Origin: Brachionus manjavacas
Lineage: Eukaryota; Rotifera; Eurotatoria; Ploima; Brachionidae
DNA: 64,000 bases
Reading direction: 5' to 3'
Assembly (NCBI GenBank): GCA_019054805.1
Contig: JAHQIY010000007.1
Coordinates: 1,121,501-1,185,500, forward strand
A program made the position numbers and the translations under genes. The notes below the pieces were generated by a model. The model saw nothing but the letters and a program-made list of their open reading frames with translations, made no database searches and was not told the origin of the DNA. Numbering within the stretch: the stretch's first letter is position 1; each line of letters starts with the position of its first letter. Below, piece after piece: positions 13,201 through 23,800 of the stretch.

Positions 13201-15305
13201 TTTTTTTAATTACAATTTTTGACATTATAAAAGGTAGTTTAGAAACCAGTTGAAATGCAATTACAATCTATCAGACTAGCGAGGAAAAAAAAAGAATATA
13301 AATAGGAAGAGAATATTTCAAATAAGCATTTTTTTGTACCAACAATAGGGAGAAAATAAAATATTTAGCTTTGAAATATTTATCAAAATCAGCAACTAGC
13401 TTGTTTGACATTTATTTAATGGAAATCGAAAAATTGTCAAGTTGAACACTTTTGGTTGTTTGAAGAGAACAAAATTTTACAATATTGTTAATTAGTAAAT
13501 ATTTATTTGAAAGATGAGAGCTAATCAGAAGCAATAAAGTACTAGCATAAATTTGAAATACCTTTGTAGAAGAAGGAAATAAATTTTTATTATTATTTTG
13601 ATATAAAAAAAAATTACATTTTAGAATATTGGAAAAGTGTGCATGAAATTGGCAAATTTGTACAAAGAAAAAGATTGGCGAAGTAAACTTTTGATATTCA
13701 ACTGCATTCCAGTGCTGCTAAATCAGTACTTTATGCATTTTTATGATGAAAAAGTTCGAATTTTTTCTCTTTCATATATTTTTTTTACATTAATCTAAAT
13801 TTTTTTTGTCTAGTTATGCTCATTGTTCGAAGTCTGCATATTGACTGTATATAATTTGGTAATTAAATTTTATTTTTTAGAATTGCCCAACTCAATACTG
13901 AGACTTGTTCCAGTGGTACAGCGCTGATTAACAGTTGTAATATGCTGACTAATTTCTGTATCAGTAGCTCTACTACTGAATCAAGCTCAGTTCTGATCAT
14001 CTTATCGGCAAATTAGCTCAAAAGCTGAATCAAAAATTAATTCTTCATGTTCACTCACAACTTCCATCGATCTATTCATTAAAACGTGATTCACTGATAA
14101 AATCTAATGAAATTAATTAATAAAACTCCTAACAAAACTAATCAATTTAGACATAAACCAATTTTTAAAAATTTATTTTTTTTTTTAATTAAAAAAAATT
14201 ATCTTAAGCTCTTCTAATTTATCTCAATTTTTTTGATAAAAATTTTTGATTCAGTTTTGCTTAATTGCTTGATTAAAAAATCTAAAATTGATAAAAATTT
14301 TCAGAGTTTGTCTGATGAAAATGTTAAATTGAATCGAATAAAGATTCCAAATCTTTCGCTTCCATCAGTATATCATTCAGTAATCAAAGAAAAAATCTAA
14401 AATAAAATAAAATGCAAAAATAATCGATTATTTTTAAGCCCCAAGTAGCTTCAATCCATTCTGAACTTACTGAGTCATCATTATCAAAATTAGAAAGCGA
14501 GTACATAATTCTCGAGGAACAATTTAAGCCCTATTTAGACACAATTAACTCTGAAAAAAGATATAACTTGATTCGATTCTTACTACTTCTCTACTATTCG
14601 AGATTAAGTTCCATTAGTAGACAATCCAAAGTTTTTTTTTGTGAAATGTGTTTGAAGTATGCTTTAAAATAAAATAAAAAAAACAACTAAATTCAATTTA
14701 ATTAGAATTTGTAAAATAAATCGCGGCTCTTTAAAAAATCAACCTATTTATCTTACCTCAAAAATATTAATCGAAATGATTAGAATTTTGTTCTTCCTTT
14801 TTAACAATCAACTTGAATTGGACGCTTACATTGCCATCGAGTCCATTTCAGATAAAGCTGAAGAAGACTTGATGATAGATGTCATAGTGGTTTGATTTAT
14901 TGAATGCAAATTTCTGATTAATTTTTAAACAAAATAAATATTGAAAGATGTGTAATTCGATTAAAAATTTGATTCAGCAATCGAAAATGGAAACATCTCT
15001 AAAAGGTTCCATTTCGAATGGTAAGGTTTCGAGAAGCAGTTCCATGCAGTCGGAGAGGAGAAAAAGTGCTGAAAAATTAAGTCCCTTAAAAACAAATGAA
15101 CAATCGCCCAAAAAAATTGTTTCAAATCGAAATCAAGAACAGAAAAAAAATGGTTATTTGAAAATATTTTTAAATTATTATAATATTGTTTTTTATAATT
15201 TATTTAGATCATGAAAATATTCCGATTATAGACGAGACTAGTGGTGAAAACGATGATTATTCGGAATCAACATTTAACAGCGATCGGCTAACTGAAAGAC
15301 TTTAG
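7249..15305 (+). CDS. FAM126A: Hyccin (FAM126) family, PI4KA complex subunit, nine exons
   Basis: Hyccin stabilises the TTC7-PI4KA-EFR3 complex that makes PI4P at the plasma membrane. Proposed exons are 7249-7281, 10404-10487, 13625-13753, 13814-13858, 14305-14379, 14439-14656, 14706-14886, 14948-15152 and 15208-15305, giving 355 residues. All phases match. Exon 1 encodes only 11 codons (MENWLLSDKDK) before a 3.1-kb intron, and a second 3.1-kb intron follows exon 2. Family landmarks are VEEWL-like IEWLAQN, the helical LLIFNCIPVLLNQYFMHFY, then VYNL, IPNLSLPSVYH (human SLSKPSVYH), SEKRYNLIRFLLLLYYSRL (human QNRFEVLTFLLLCYNAAL), CEMCLKICK, and FFLFNNQLELDAYIAIESI. The serine-rich tail is short. 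The exon 7 donor is ambiguous by three bases (14886 or 14889). A stop-bounded frame at about 13880-14013 inside intron 4 was left out because the phase-0 join of exons 4 and 5 already matches the family. Its 3' end almost touches the NEK-like gene. Confidence 0.92.
7282..10403 (+). other. Hyccin intron 1 (3.1 kb)
   Basis: AT-rich intron bounded by GTGAGT at 7282 and TTTTGTAG before 10404. The only odd stretch is at 9358-9555, where the minus strand has a 65-codon frame (segments IQMNMLRELSVMRWIS and NTNWFSSLVPDSVFISVL) of higher GC than its surroundings. I cannot assign it to a family. No other feature was recognised. Confidence 0.6.
10488..13624 (+). other. Hyccin intron 2 (3.1 kb)
   Basis: AT-rich intron bounded by GTAAAA at 10488 and TTTTAG before 13625. 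It carries a short CT dinucleotide tract near 11361-11378. No coding segment, RNA gene or mobile element was recognised. Confidence 0.6.
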
Positions 15306-15317
15306 TTAAATCAAATA

Positions 15318-15364
15318 TTTATTTAAACAACATTTTTTTCACTAAATAAAAATTTATAAATAAA
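15318..15364. terminator. Interleaved poly(A) signals of hyccin and the NEK-like gene
   Basis: On the plus strand AATAAA occurs at 15345-15350 and again at 15359-15364, downstream of the hyccin stop at 15305. On the minus strand AATAAA occurs at 15323-15318, downstream of the NEK-like stop at 15370. Each signal lies between the two stop codons. Cleavage 10-30 bases past it would place each transcript end at or inside the other gene's coding region. The signals are seen directly; their use is inferred. Confidence 0.6.
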
Positions 15365-15369
15365 GAATA

Positions 15370-16631
15370 TTATAGAGCATTTCGCAGAGTGCTACTTGAA
15401 GTAGCTTTCAAGGTACTCTTGTCTTCATAATCGCCAAATGTGTCATCTTCAAAAAAAGCATTGATAGGGGCTAGTGAAGTTAGCAGTGCTTGCATATTTT
15501 CAGGAGTTTCTTCACATCTAAGAGATATTTGCATTAATTTCTGAAAAATTTTAAAACTGTATCAGCATATCTATTTTAAAATAATTATTAAAATACTTTG
15601 GCATAGTCTGAAATTAATGGCTCGCACAAAAGTAGACCAGCGTCAGGTCTATCATTTGGATTCTTTTCCAATATTCTTAAAATAAAAATAATTTTGAAAA
15701 GAAAAATTTATTTTTATTTGATTAAGGAATAAAATTTAAATACTTTTTTAAAATTTTGTTTAAATGTTTTGAATACAAATTTATGATACTTGGACATTCA
15801 TCATTTTTTATTGACTCAAAGATGTCAATAATTTTATCTCCCACAAATGGCTTTTGGTAAGTGGCTAACTCATAGAGAACACAGCCTAATGACCAGATAT
15901 CACTTTTTGAATTATATCTATCATTATTTAGTATTTCCGGTGACATATAATATGGCTAAGCATAAAAAAATCAATTGAAAAAATTCAACTCGAAAATTAA
16001 GAAATTTTTACTGTCCCGATAAAAGTTGAAGCATCTTCGCTCTCCTTCAATTCACGAGAAACACCAAAATCACCAAGTTTGAGTATACCATTTTTAATCA
16101 AAATGTTTCTAAACAAAAATTCATTATCATTAAAATTAAAAATTTTAATTTTTAAGAATCTACCCTGGTTTTATATTTCGATGCAGAATATTTTGCGAAT
16201 GAATATAATGACAAGCACTTAAGAGCTGCGAGAACCAGTGGATAATTTTTTCTTCTGGCAATTTGATGCCATCACTTTTGAGTTGCTTAATTTTTTGAGC
16301 CAGATCTCGACCTTCGCAGTACTCTGTCACAATGCACAACTTTCCAGAAGAAAAAAAACTATCTTGGTATTTGACAATGTAAGGCGAGTCCAAAAGAGAC
16401 AAAATGCTCCTTTCTCTGTAGATTCCTTTCATCAAATGCTGATTTTCATTTGTAATATCAATAAGTTTGAGACATTTTCTAAAAATAAATTTAAAACAAA
16501 CTAATAATTTTTTTTAATTAGTTTTACATGCATTCATTTCGAGTATCGTTAACTAAATAAATATTTCGATAAATCTTTTTTGTAATTTTATAATGATAAC
16601 CAATGATGTCGGACGCGAAAGTTTGTGACAT
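15370..16631 (-). CDS. NEK11-like protein kinase, predicted catalytically impaired
   Basis: Exons (transcript order) are 16631-16528, 16478-16164, 16108-16012, 15955-15744, 15675-15597 and 15540-15370, giving 325 residues. Phases match and the introns are 49-68 bp. The closest family I recall is NEK11: IVTEYCEGRDLAQKI, then EEKIIHWFSQLL (NEK11 has a similar IIEWFIQLL), LKLGDFGVSREL, YYMSPEIL and SKSDIWSLGCVLYELA. NEK kinases act in the cell cycle, the DNA-damage checkpoint and cilia. Two key elements are changed. The glycine loop region reads ITKKIYRNIYLV with no glycines. The catalytic HRD is HRN (Asn136, HRNIKPGN). The ATP-anchoring Lys39 and the DFG Asp153 remain. The protein ends soon after the kinase fold and lacks the long C-terminal part of vertebrate NEK11. 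I read it as a pseudokinase or severely impaired kinase. It is convergent with hyccin, 64 bp apart. Confidence 0.87.
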
Positions 16632-17587
16632 TTTAAGATATTCTTTTTTAATCTTTAAAACAAATTATAATTTATTACTTATGAATGTGCAATAAAGGTT
16701 ACCAAGGAACCAATTTTTTTAGCGTGGTTTATTTCTTTTGGTTAATAATTTAAAGTTTGATAATAAGAAAAAATTTAATTGTCAATCAAAAGAACTCAAG
16801 ATGCTTAATTAGTTTTCAAGTAGGACTCTATCAATAAAAATCTCCTTAAAAAATTAGAATAGAAATTTGATACTTAACCAAAAAAAAAGAGTCGTTAATT
16901 AAATTTTCTGTTGACTATTTTAAAATTAAGTAGATTTTTTTAGCTTTTAAAATTTTAATAATATTTATATTTAAAAATGATGTAATTTGATATCTACTTT
17001 ACTAAATAAATTTTTATTTTGAACTTTTATTAATAAATGCATATAAAATATGACTCAGTCAATCTTTTATGGAGGACACCCATTTTTGTTTAATTTTTAT
17101 AATCAAAAATATCACATGAACTTGAAAAATAAATCAACTTTTAATTAATCAAAATATTATTACTAAGTTTATATTATTTTTTTTAAATTAAAAAGGTAAT
17201 TAAAAGTTTTATACGTAATTAGTTTTAATCTTAGTAATTTTATTATTATACATCATTTGACTTAAAGTAATTGCATAAATTAGTTTTTAAATTAGACACA
17301 AAATAACTTGCTCTTAAAATTCTAAAGGTTTTTTAAATTTTTTAAATTTTCTTGTCATTAATTAACAGCCAAATTGAATTTTTAGAATTTCTACAGATAA
17401 CCAATTAAGTATCAATCTAAAAATAATTTGATTAGGAGAGAAATTTATTTCTCTAAAACGAATTATTTAAAGCTTTAAAAATTTAAGTAACTCTGGAAAC
17501 TGACTTTTAAGTGATCCTTTGATCAAATGAACTATTCCTTGAATGAATTTTTACAAGTAAACTTTACTGATTTTTGTGCCCTTTCAA
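16632..17587. other. AT-rich intergenic DNA upstream of the NEK-like gene
   Basis: About 1 kb with no open frame of note. It should hold the promoter of the minus-strand NEK-like gene, but I see no defined element. Confidence 0.5.
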
Positions 17588-17735
17588 CCATTCCATTCCG
17601 TTCCAAATAGAATAAAAAATGCAGAATGGAACGTAATAGTTGGATTGGAATGGTTGGAACGGAATGGATGGAACGGAACGGAAATGGTTATTTAAGGAAT
17701 GCGTCTCCATTCCGTTCCCTTATCTGAAACGGAAA
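17588..17735. repeat. GGAAY pentanucleotide-rich patch with inverted arms
   Basis: A short island that is much richer in G and C than its flanks. It is built from variants of GGAAC/GGAAT and the complement ATTCC/GTTCC, for example CCATTCCGTTCC on the left and GGAACGGAATGG in the middle, then CCATTCCGTTCC again on the right. Both orientations are present, so it can fold on itself. It may be a degenerate satellite or the remains of a short repeat element. Confidence 0.6.
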
Positions 17736-18219
17736 GTTTCATTTTGGCAAGAACCACTGTAAAATACATTTTATAAGCCTATTTGATAGTAATCAGTTAA
17801 TCCAAGGATGTTTTTTTTAAATAAATAATTAGCCAATAACGCAGATCAAATTATTTTTCTAAAAAAAAGAAAATACATTTTTTATTTTTTTAAAGAATCA
17901 AAAATTAAATAAAATTTTTGAAAATTATAGAAATTTTTATTAATCTAAAAAGGAAAAATAAATAATCAAAAAAAAATTTACACATTCACAGCTCGGAGGA
18001 TGGTGTCAATTAGGAATTGATGGTGGGAGAAGCTTCTACAATTGTGTCAAACTCGCTCTCTCATCTCTTGAAATTACTTAATTTTTTGAAATATTAATAC
18101 CTGCGTTCCTTAATTAGACTGACAAAGTTCGGTGGAAGACTTGTCTTTTTTTATGTGTTTGATATGGAATGCTTTTATGAGTTGCAGAAATTATTTTATG
18201 GGTAATTTCTTCATTTAGT

Positions 18220-18270
18220 AATATTATATAATAATAATAATACTAAAAATAATAATAATATATAAAAGCT
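18220..18270. repeat. ATA/AAT microsatellite, probable 3' tail of the adjacent LINE
   Basis: A run of TAA/ATA units (with one interruption) sits at the low-coordinate end of the minus-strand LINE fragment. That is where a non-LTR element of the CR1/Jockey type often carries a short repeat tail. Confidence 0.6.
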
Positions 18271-18880
18271 ACAGCAAGACTAGCTTGCGGAGGTGACCTA
18301 CTAGGAGGTCACCTATGGTAGCTCCTTTGCACATAACACATAGAAAAGTACTGAAAAAAGAAATCCTGTTTCAGTTTTTAGGTCAAAATTAGAGTTAAGA
18401 TTCTCGATAGAAAAAGCTGTAAGAGAAAAATTTTATAAATAAATGTTTATCTTCAGGATTGTTGACTAAACCGGAATGCATCGTATCCGTTCATGAACTT
18501 GTTGACGGAGTCGGCGTCTTTCACTGTAACTGGCAGGGCGTTCCACTTGTTGACTATCCTATTGGTGAATGTGTTTGCCCGTTGTAGACATTTGGTGGAG
18601 GCCTGGTCGGACAGTCTTCTTGCATGACCTCTGATACCTCTGGCGGGTCCGGGTTGGGAAAGTGAACTTGCGGGAACCGGGGGGTTCACCCAGCTCACTT
18701 TGTTGATGCCTTTGGTGAGTTTGAACATCTGTATCAGGTCTCCACGAACACGGCGCTCATTAAAGGGAGTAAGTCTAAAGACGGCTTGACGGTCTTCGTA
18801 GCACCAGTTTCTAATGCGGGGCAACAGTTTGGTGGCCCTTCTCTGCACCTGCTCGAGCATCTTAGTTAGTCAATTGATGC
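18271..18880 (-). mobile_element. 5'-truncated CR1/Jockey-like LINE, end of reverse transcriptase ORF plus 3' UTR
   Basis: The minus strand 18860-18453 encodes 135 residues that match the well-known tail of CR1/Jockey-type reverse transcriptases: LEQVQRRATKLLPRIRN, then YEDRQAVFRLTPFNERRVRG and DLIQMFKLTKGI, and near the end ANTFTNRIVNKWNALP. The frame stops at 18453. It is followed by a 3' UTR with a small palindrome, GGTGACCTCCTA / TAGGAGGTCACC, near 18292-18315, and the TAA-type tail. Everything 5' of the LEQVQRR motif is missing. This is a dead, 5'-truncated copy; its GC content and intact frame suggest it is not very old. Confidence 0.85.
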
Positions 18881-20629
18881 TAAATTTGATATTGAGTTTT
18901 GAATTTGGCCTTTTAGAATCTCACGAAATAAACAACCAATTTGCTTTTTATAGTTAAACTTCTTTGGTTGTGATTTAGGGATAATTGAGTAGTCAAAAGA
19001 TATACATGCCTCAATTGCAAAATCATCACTGACCATATTTTGATCTTTTATAAATTGAAGATGAAACTAAGAATAAATCAAGAATTTCAAAATATTCCCT
19101 ATTGAAAATGTTGAAAGTTGGACATTTCTTATTGAGTGACTGTGAAGTTCAACTCGTTGATGATGTTTTCTAAAATGATTCCATTGTTCCACAATGATTC
19201 CACAACGACACAGCATCTTAATATTCAAAGCGTTATTGTGCAAAAAGTTTTCGACCAAATTGTTTTTATCTATAATTTGAGCAAAGAAGTTAAAAGGCCC
19301 TTAGGTGATTTAATTAATATTTTAATTTTCTTTGTTATTTTCAAATTATATTTGGCTATTACAGATCTACAGGAGAATTAACTAATCGATCAAAGATTTT
19401 AATGCATTTTACCAATTAAAATGATTAATATAAACTCACAAAATAGTGCTCTGAAGATGCTTAATAAAATGAAAAATTTGATTGAACCCTGTAAAGAGGA
19501 TCTAGATTCCCATAATTGCTTCCTAAAGGTCTACATCAATTCTAAATTCTGCTCTAATTCTACAGTATATTATATTCAAAACCTGATAGAAAAAAATTTC
19601 TACGGTTTTTAAGCACTTTAATTGAAAGCAGATTTTTTGAAGGTAAATATTATTTATGGTATTAAAAATTAATTGTATTAATAATTGGTCGCTTTTATGA
19701 TATTTAATTAAAACTGATGATTTTTCAGAATATGTTTATAAGGTACTCGTTAGGAGTTTAGTCCCTTTGAATTTTAATTGTATTGCGTATGCAAATTTTT
19801 ATTTTTTTATTTTTAAATAATTGTTAGAGATTGATTATTTTAAGTTAATATTTTACTTCTTTTTTATGATAGTGTTTGCCTGCTTTTCTTAATGCAATTA
19901 TTTTGTTATATAAAGAAATTTTTTGTCTAAAAAGGCAAACTTTCTAACACTCTAAATGATTTTTGATGATGAAAAACTCAATTTTAGAAATTTTTTTTAT
20001 ATAGACTCTTTTTAAATGAATAATTTTTAAATAGATCAAAAATTGTCATTGATTTTGTTCAGCATTTTATTTTTTAAAAATTATCTACATTTTTTTGAAA
20101 CTAAAAATGAAAAATTCTCAACCTTAAGGTTATACTACTTAAAGCATTTTAAAATTTAAATTTTAATAACTGGAGAAAATAATTAATATAAAAAATTTTG
20201 TAATAAATAATTTCAGAGAGATTTGAATGTTGGACAATTTATTTTATTTGTTTGTTTCGAGCTATTGTCCGTCTGATTTAAAAATGAAAATGTATTGACT
20301 CTAAAAAAAGTGTTGTTTTTTTTAAACCGTTTAAAGTGTGAGAAATTGAGCTAATTTTTTTAAACACTGGGATTTTTATTAAAAAATAAGCAGAATAAAA
20401 TTGTATTCACTAAAAAGATAATATCATAACAACTTATTGTTAAACTTTTTATTTAATTTTAATATAAATGGAAAATATTTACAAGATGCAAATTTAAAAA
20501 ACTTCAAATTAACAATTTTTAATTAATACTGTGTTGTAAAATTTCAATACCTGACTATATTTTAATGTAAATTAGATTTAAAAAACACAATTTATCAAAC
20601 CTTGTTATAGATCAAAAAATAATTTATAA
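18881..20629. other. Intergenic stretch 3' of the lipase gene, with unassigned short frames
   Basis: Between the LINE fragment and the lipase terminal exons. Two plus-strand frames (19136-19381 and 19421-19612) look slightly protein-like, for example IQSVIVQKVFDQIVFIYNLS and KMLNKMKNLIEPCKEDLDSH. They are separated by stops and I recognise no family. They may be a decayed gene or element. Confidence 0.4.
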
Positions 20630-20842
20630 TTATTCAGTTTGTTTTTCAAGATCATCAAAAATATTTTTAAAATAAGTCAAAGTTTCTTCGTAAGCTTCAT
20701 GTGTTTCATCAGCGATATTTTGCATATTCAAAAATCCGTGAGTTGATCCGTTATCGACAACAAGTAATTCAACATTGGCATTTAGACTTATCAATCGTCT
20801 ATACATTTCGAGGGTATCGTCAAGGAACGGATCATTACAAGC
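20630..20842 (-). other. LIPE: Lipase distal terminal exon (3b)
   Basis: 71 codons including stop. Acceptor TTAAG precedes GCT TGT AAT (ACNDPF). It has the same order of motifs as exon 3a: DPFLDDT, EMYRRLIS, VELLVVDNGSTHGFLN, and a helical tail ending KQTE. It differs from 3a at most positions but keeps the triad residues, so it is not simple decay. Confidence 0.86.
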
Positions 20843-23800
20843 CTTAATTAAATTAATTATTAAAAAAATTAAATTTTCGATTTTAAAGGATTCTTTATTA
20901 ATTAAAGCTAGACAATTTTATTTTATTCACAAAATAATTCATTCATGTTAACAAGAGTATTGATTCAGAATTTTAAAAATTTTAAATAAAATTAAAATTT
21001 TTTATATAATTTACTAAAATAATGATCTAAATTTATCTAAATAAAGTACGATTTAATTCTAGTTGTGACTAGTTTAGATGCTTTACGGCACTCTTTGCTT
21101 ATTTGTACAAAATTCAAAAATCCATGGTGCACTCCTTCTATAACTTCAAGACCATTTGGCACATGTAAACGATTTAGACGTCTTTTAAATTCAATGCTAT
21201 CGTCATGCAGCGGATCAAGACAAGCCGACTAAACATTGTTAATTTGGTTAAAAGTGTTAGTTTTCATAAAGAACCCTTTAATTTTAAGTGAAATAAACTC
21301 AAGCATAACAATTAATGAAAACTTTAAAAAATCTAAATATTTTTATTATCACAAAAATCATACTTTTGTTTTCATTAATAGTCGCTCTAGCATTAATGGC
21401 TCATATTTTCCGTCGTATTAAAAATAAAATTTTTTGTATCAAAAATAATCATAAATAAAGTGTTATTATTTGGTTTCAAAAAAATAATCTAAATTTTTTT
21501 TTTTATAAAATGATTATAAAAATAGACCCATAAACAAAAAATAAATTGGTTTCTAAATTGGACTTATCGAAAAAAATTTAAAAAAAATGTATCAAACACA
21601 ATCTGCAACAAGTGACTAAAATGAGACTTGTGTTAGAAATTATTTTGGCGAAGTTCCAATTGAACCACTAGTTTTAAATAAATTAAAAGAAGAAAAGTTC
21701 TCAACAAACAAAAAAAAATTATAAAATCTGATAAAGCTACAGATCTGACTTTTTATTTTTTGTAAAAAGTCTGATCATGATCCATCTCTCAGTGTCAATT
21801 TGGTGGTAGTGTTTAATGGATTTCGTGTGAAGAATGCTCTAACTGGTCATGCACTAAATGTCCACCTAAAAAAAATTTTTCCAAAAGATGTAAATAATAG
21901 AATTTTAAATTAATTTAATTTCGCTTTTTTTAATTCTCATCTTTTATTTGTTTTTTGTATTCTATCAATTTTTTTTAAACTGATGTAGATGGGGTTAAAC
22001 CGTCAAAATTTCATTATTGTAAGATGTTTAATTTTTATGTTTTTTTTTATTTCGGTGCCATATAATTCTTTATCAAAATTCACCGAAAGTGTTTAAAACT
22101 AATTCAATTAAATTTCCATCTCTTCTTATTAAAAGGATTATCGATTATAGCCCATCTTTCTTTATGTATAATGAAGAAGATTAAAATCAAAATCAAATGA
22201 TATCGATAATGATGTAAGTGTAGCGAAAATTCAATAAAAATAAAAATATTTAGACTTTTGATTTAGAAAAACTTTGATTGGAAATGAAGGTTAACTCAAA
22301 GATGGAATATTTAAATGTTGCAGATATAAAAAAAAGGAATTTTATATCTAATTAATTTTTTTAAATAAATAATCAAGATCCCAGCATGAGAGTTGAGGAG
22401 CTGGAAGTTCTTTCCTTTCCTTTTAGTAATAATTTAAAAAAAATTAACAAAAGAATAATAAGATAAATAATCGAAAACAAGCTTTTTGTCTTTTTAAGTA
22501 AATTTAAGAAAAATTTTTATTTTTTTTCATCCGATCAATTTAATATTTTTAATAATTAAATAAAATATCAAATATTAAATAGACTAAAGTTGAATTAGTT
22601 TGAAGCAATGGATATCCGATGGAAGTTATCTGAGAAAAATGTAGACATAAGAAAACACCAACTTTAATTCATAATTCACTTATTCTTATTATTTTTTTTA
22701 ATTAATTTTTATAAAAAGAATTATTTTTTTTTGATATTTTTAATTTTAAAATAAAACCTATTTTTTAGTACTTAGTTACATAATTATTTTTGATACTTGG
22801 AAAATTTTAAGCTCTGCATTAAAAGCAATAAAGTAAAAAAACTTACAATTAAAAATGTTTTTGGAAATTTAGACAGCATGTCATCAGTGCTCAGTATGGG
22901 AGACATGTAGTGGTCATATGGTACGCGATTACTTCTCAGTTTGTCTATTAGAAATATTGCGTCACCCATAAGCTCATAATAGCTAAGAAGTTCTTCGTTG
23001 GTAAGAAGCTTATCTGATTCAAATTCTGGCTGAATATCGGCTAGATCAATGCGATTGTCCAAATTTTCCAGATTTATTTTCACTTTTTCTTGAGATCCAA
23101 TTTTTATCTCATCAGGCAAGTCAACTGATTCCGATTTAGAAAATCTTACATTCGAATTTTTTTCATCTATTTTCTTGACTTCTTCCAAATTAAGCATTAT
23201 TTTGTATCGCTCTGTTTCGGCTTTGAAATCAATGCCTGAGTAGGCGGCCAAACAGCGCCATAAAATGCCAAGGTTAAGCAGAGGGTCCATAACAGACAAG
23301 AGCCTACTTGGCGAAAGACTGTATGTGAGCAAAAATGGAGAATATATTGGCACTAGAGCGTCTGGAATGCGGATTTGATTGACTATTGCTCGTTGAACAA
23401 TGTTGGTTGCCAAAACACCACCGGCAGAATCACCCACACAAATTATATTTTCACCACTCCAACCTAATAAGTTTTTGTTGAGCAAACACCAAGCATACAC
23501 GTAGAAGCATTCCTCGCTAGCGCGAGGAAACACGTGTTCAGGTGCCAATGAGTAATCAATACTGACTATTGGCACTTTGAGCTCTTTGCACCAAGGTTTC
23601 AGATAAATCTCATGGGATTTAGATGAATGAGCTATGAAGCCACCACCGTGTACATGAAGAATCAAATTTTTACTAAGTCCAATTGGTGCCGCACTATTCG
23701 GACTTATTGTGTCCAGCATTCCCTGTCTAACTTCGCCACTGAGAATTCTAATCCGAACTGTATCGTTTGTCTCGGCATCTCTAGGCGGCATTATATCCAC

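Noticed and set aside
13880..14013. Plus-strand frame ending LSAN in hyccin intron 4, with Cys/Ser/Thr-rich residues
   Set aside because: The join of exon 4 to exon 5 is phase 0 and already matches the hyccin family. No donor was found that would include this piece in frame.
20630..20842. Reading the distal lipase exon as a continuation of the proximal one
   Set aside because: The proximal exon ends in its own stop codon and the two are homologous end to end, so they are alternatives and not successive parts.
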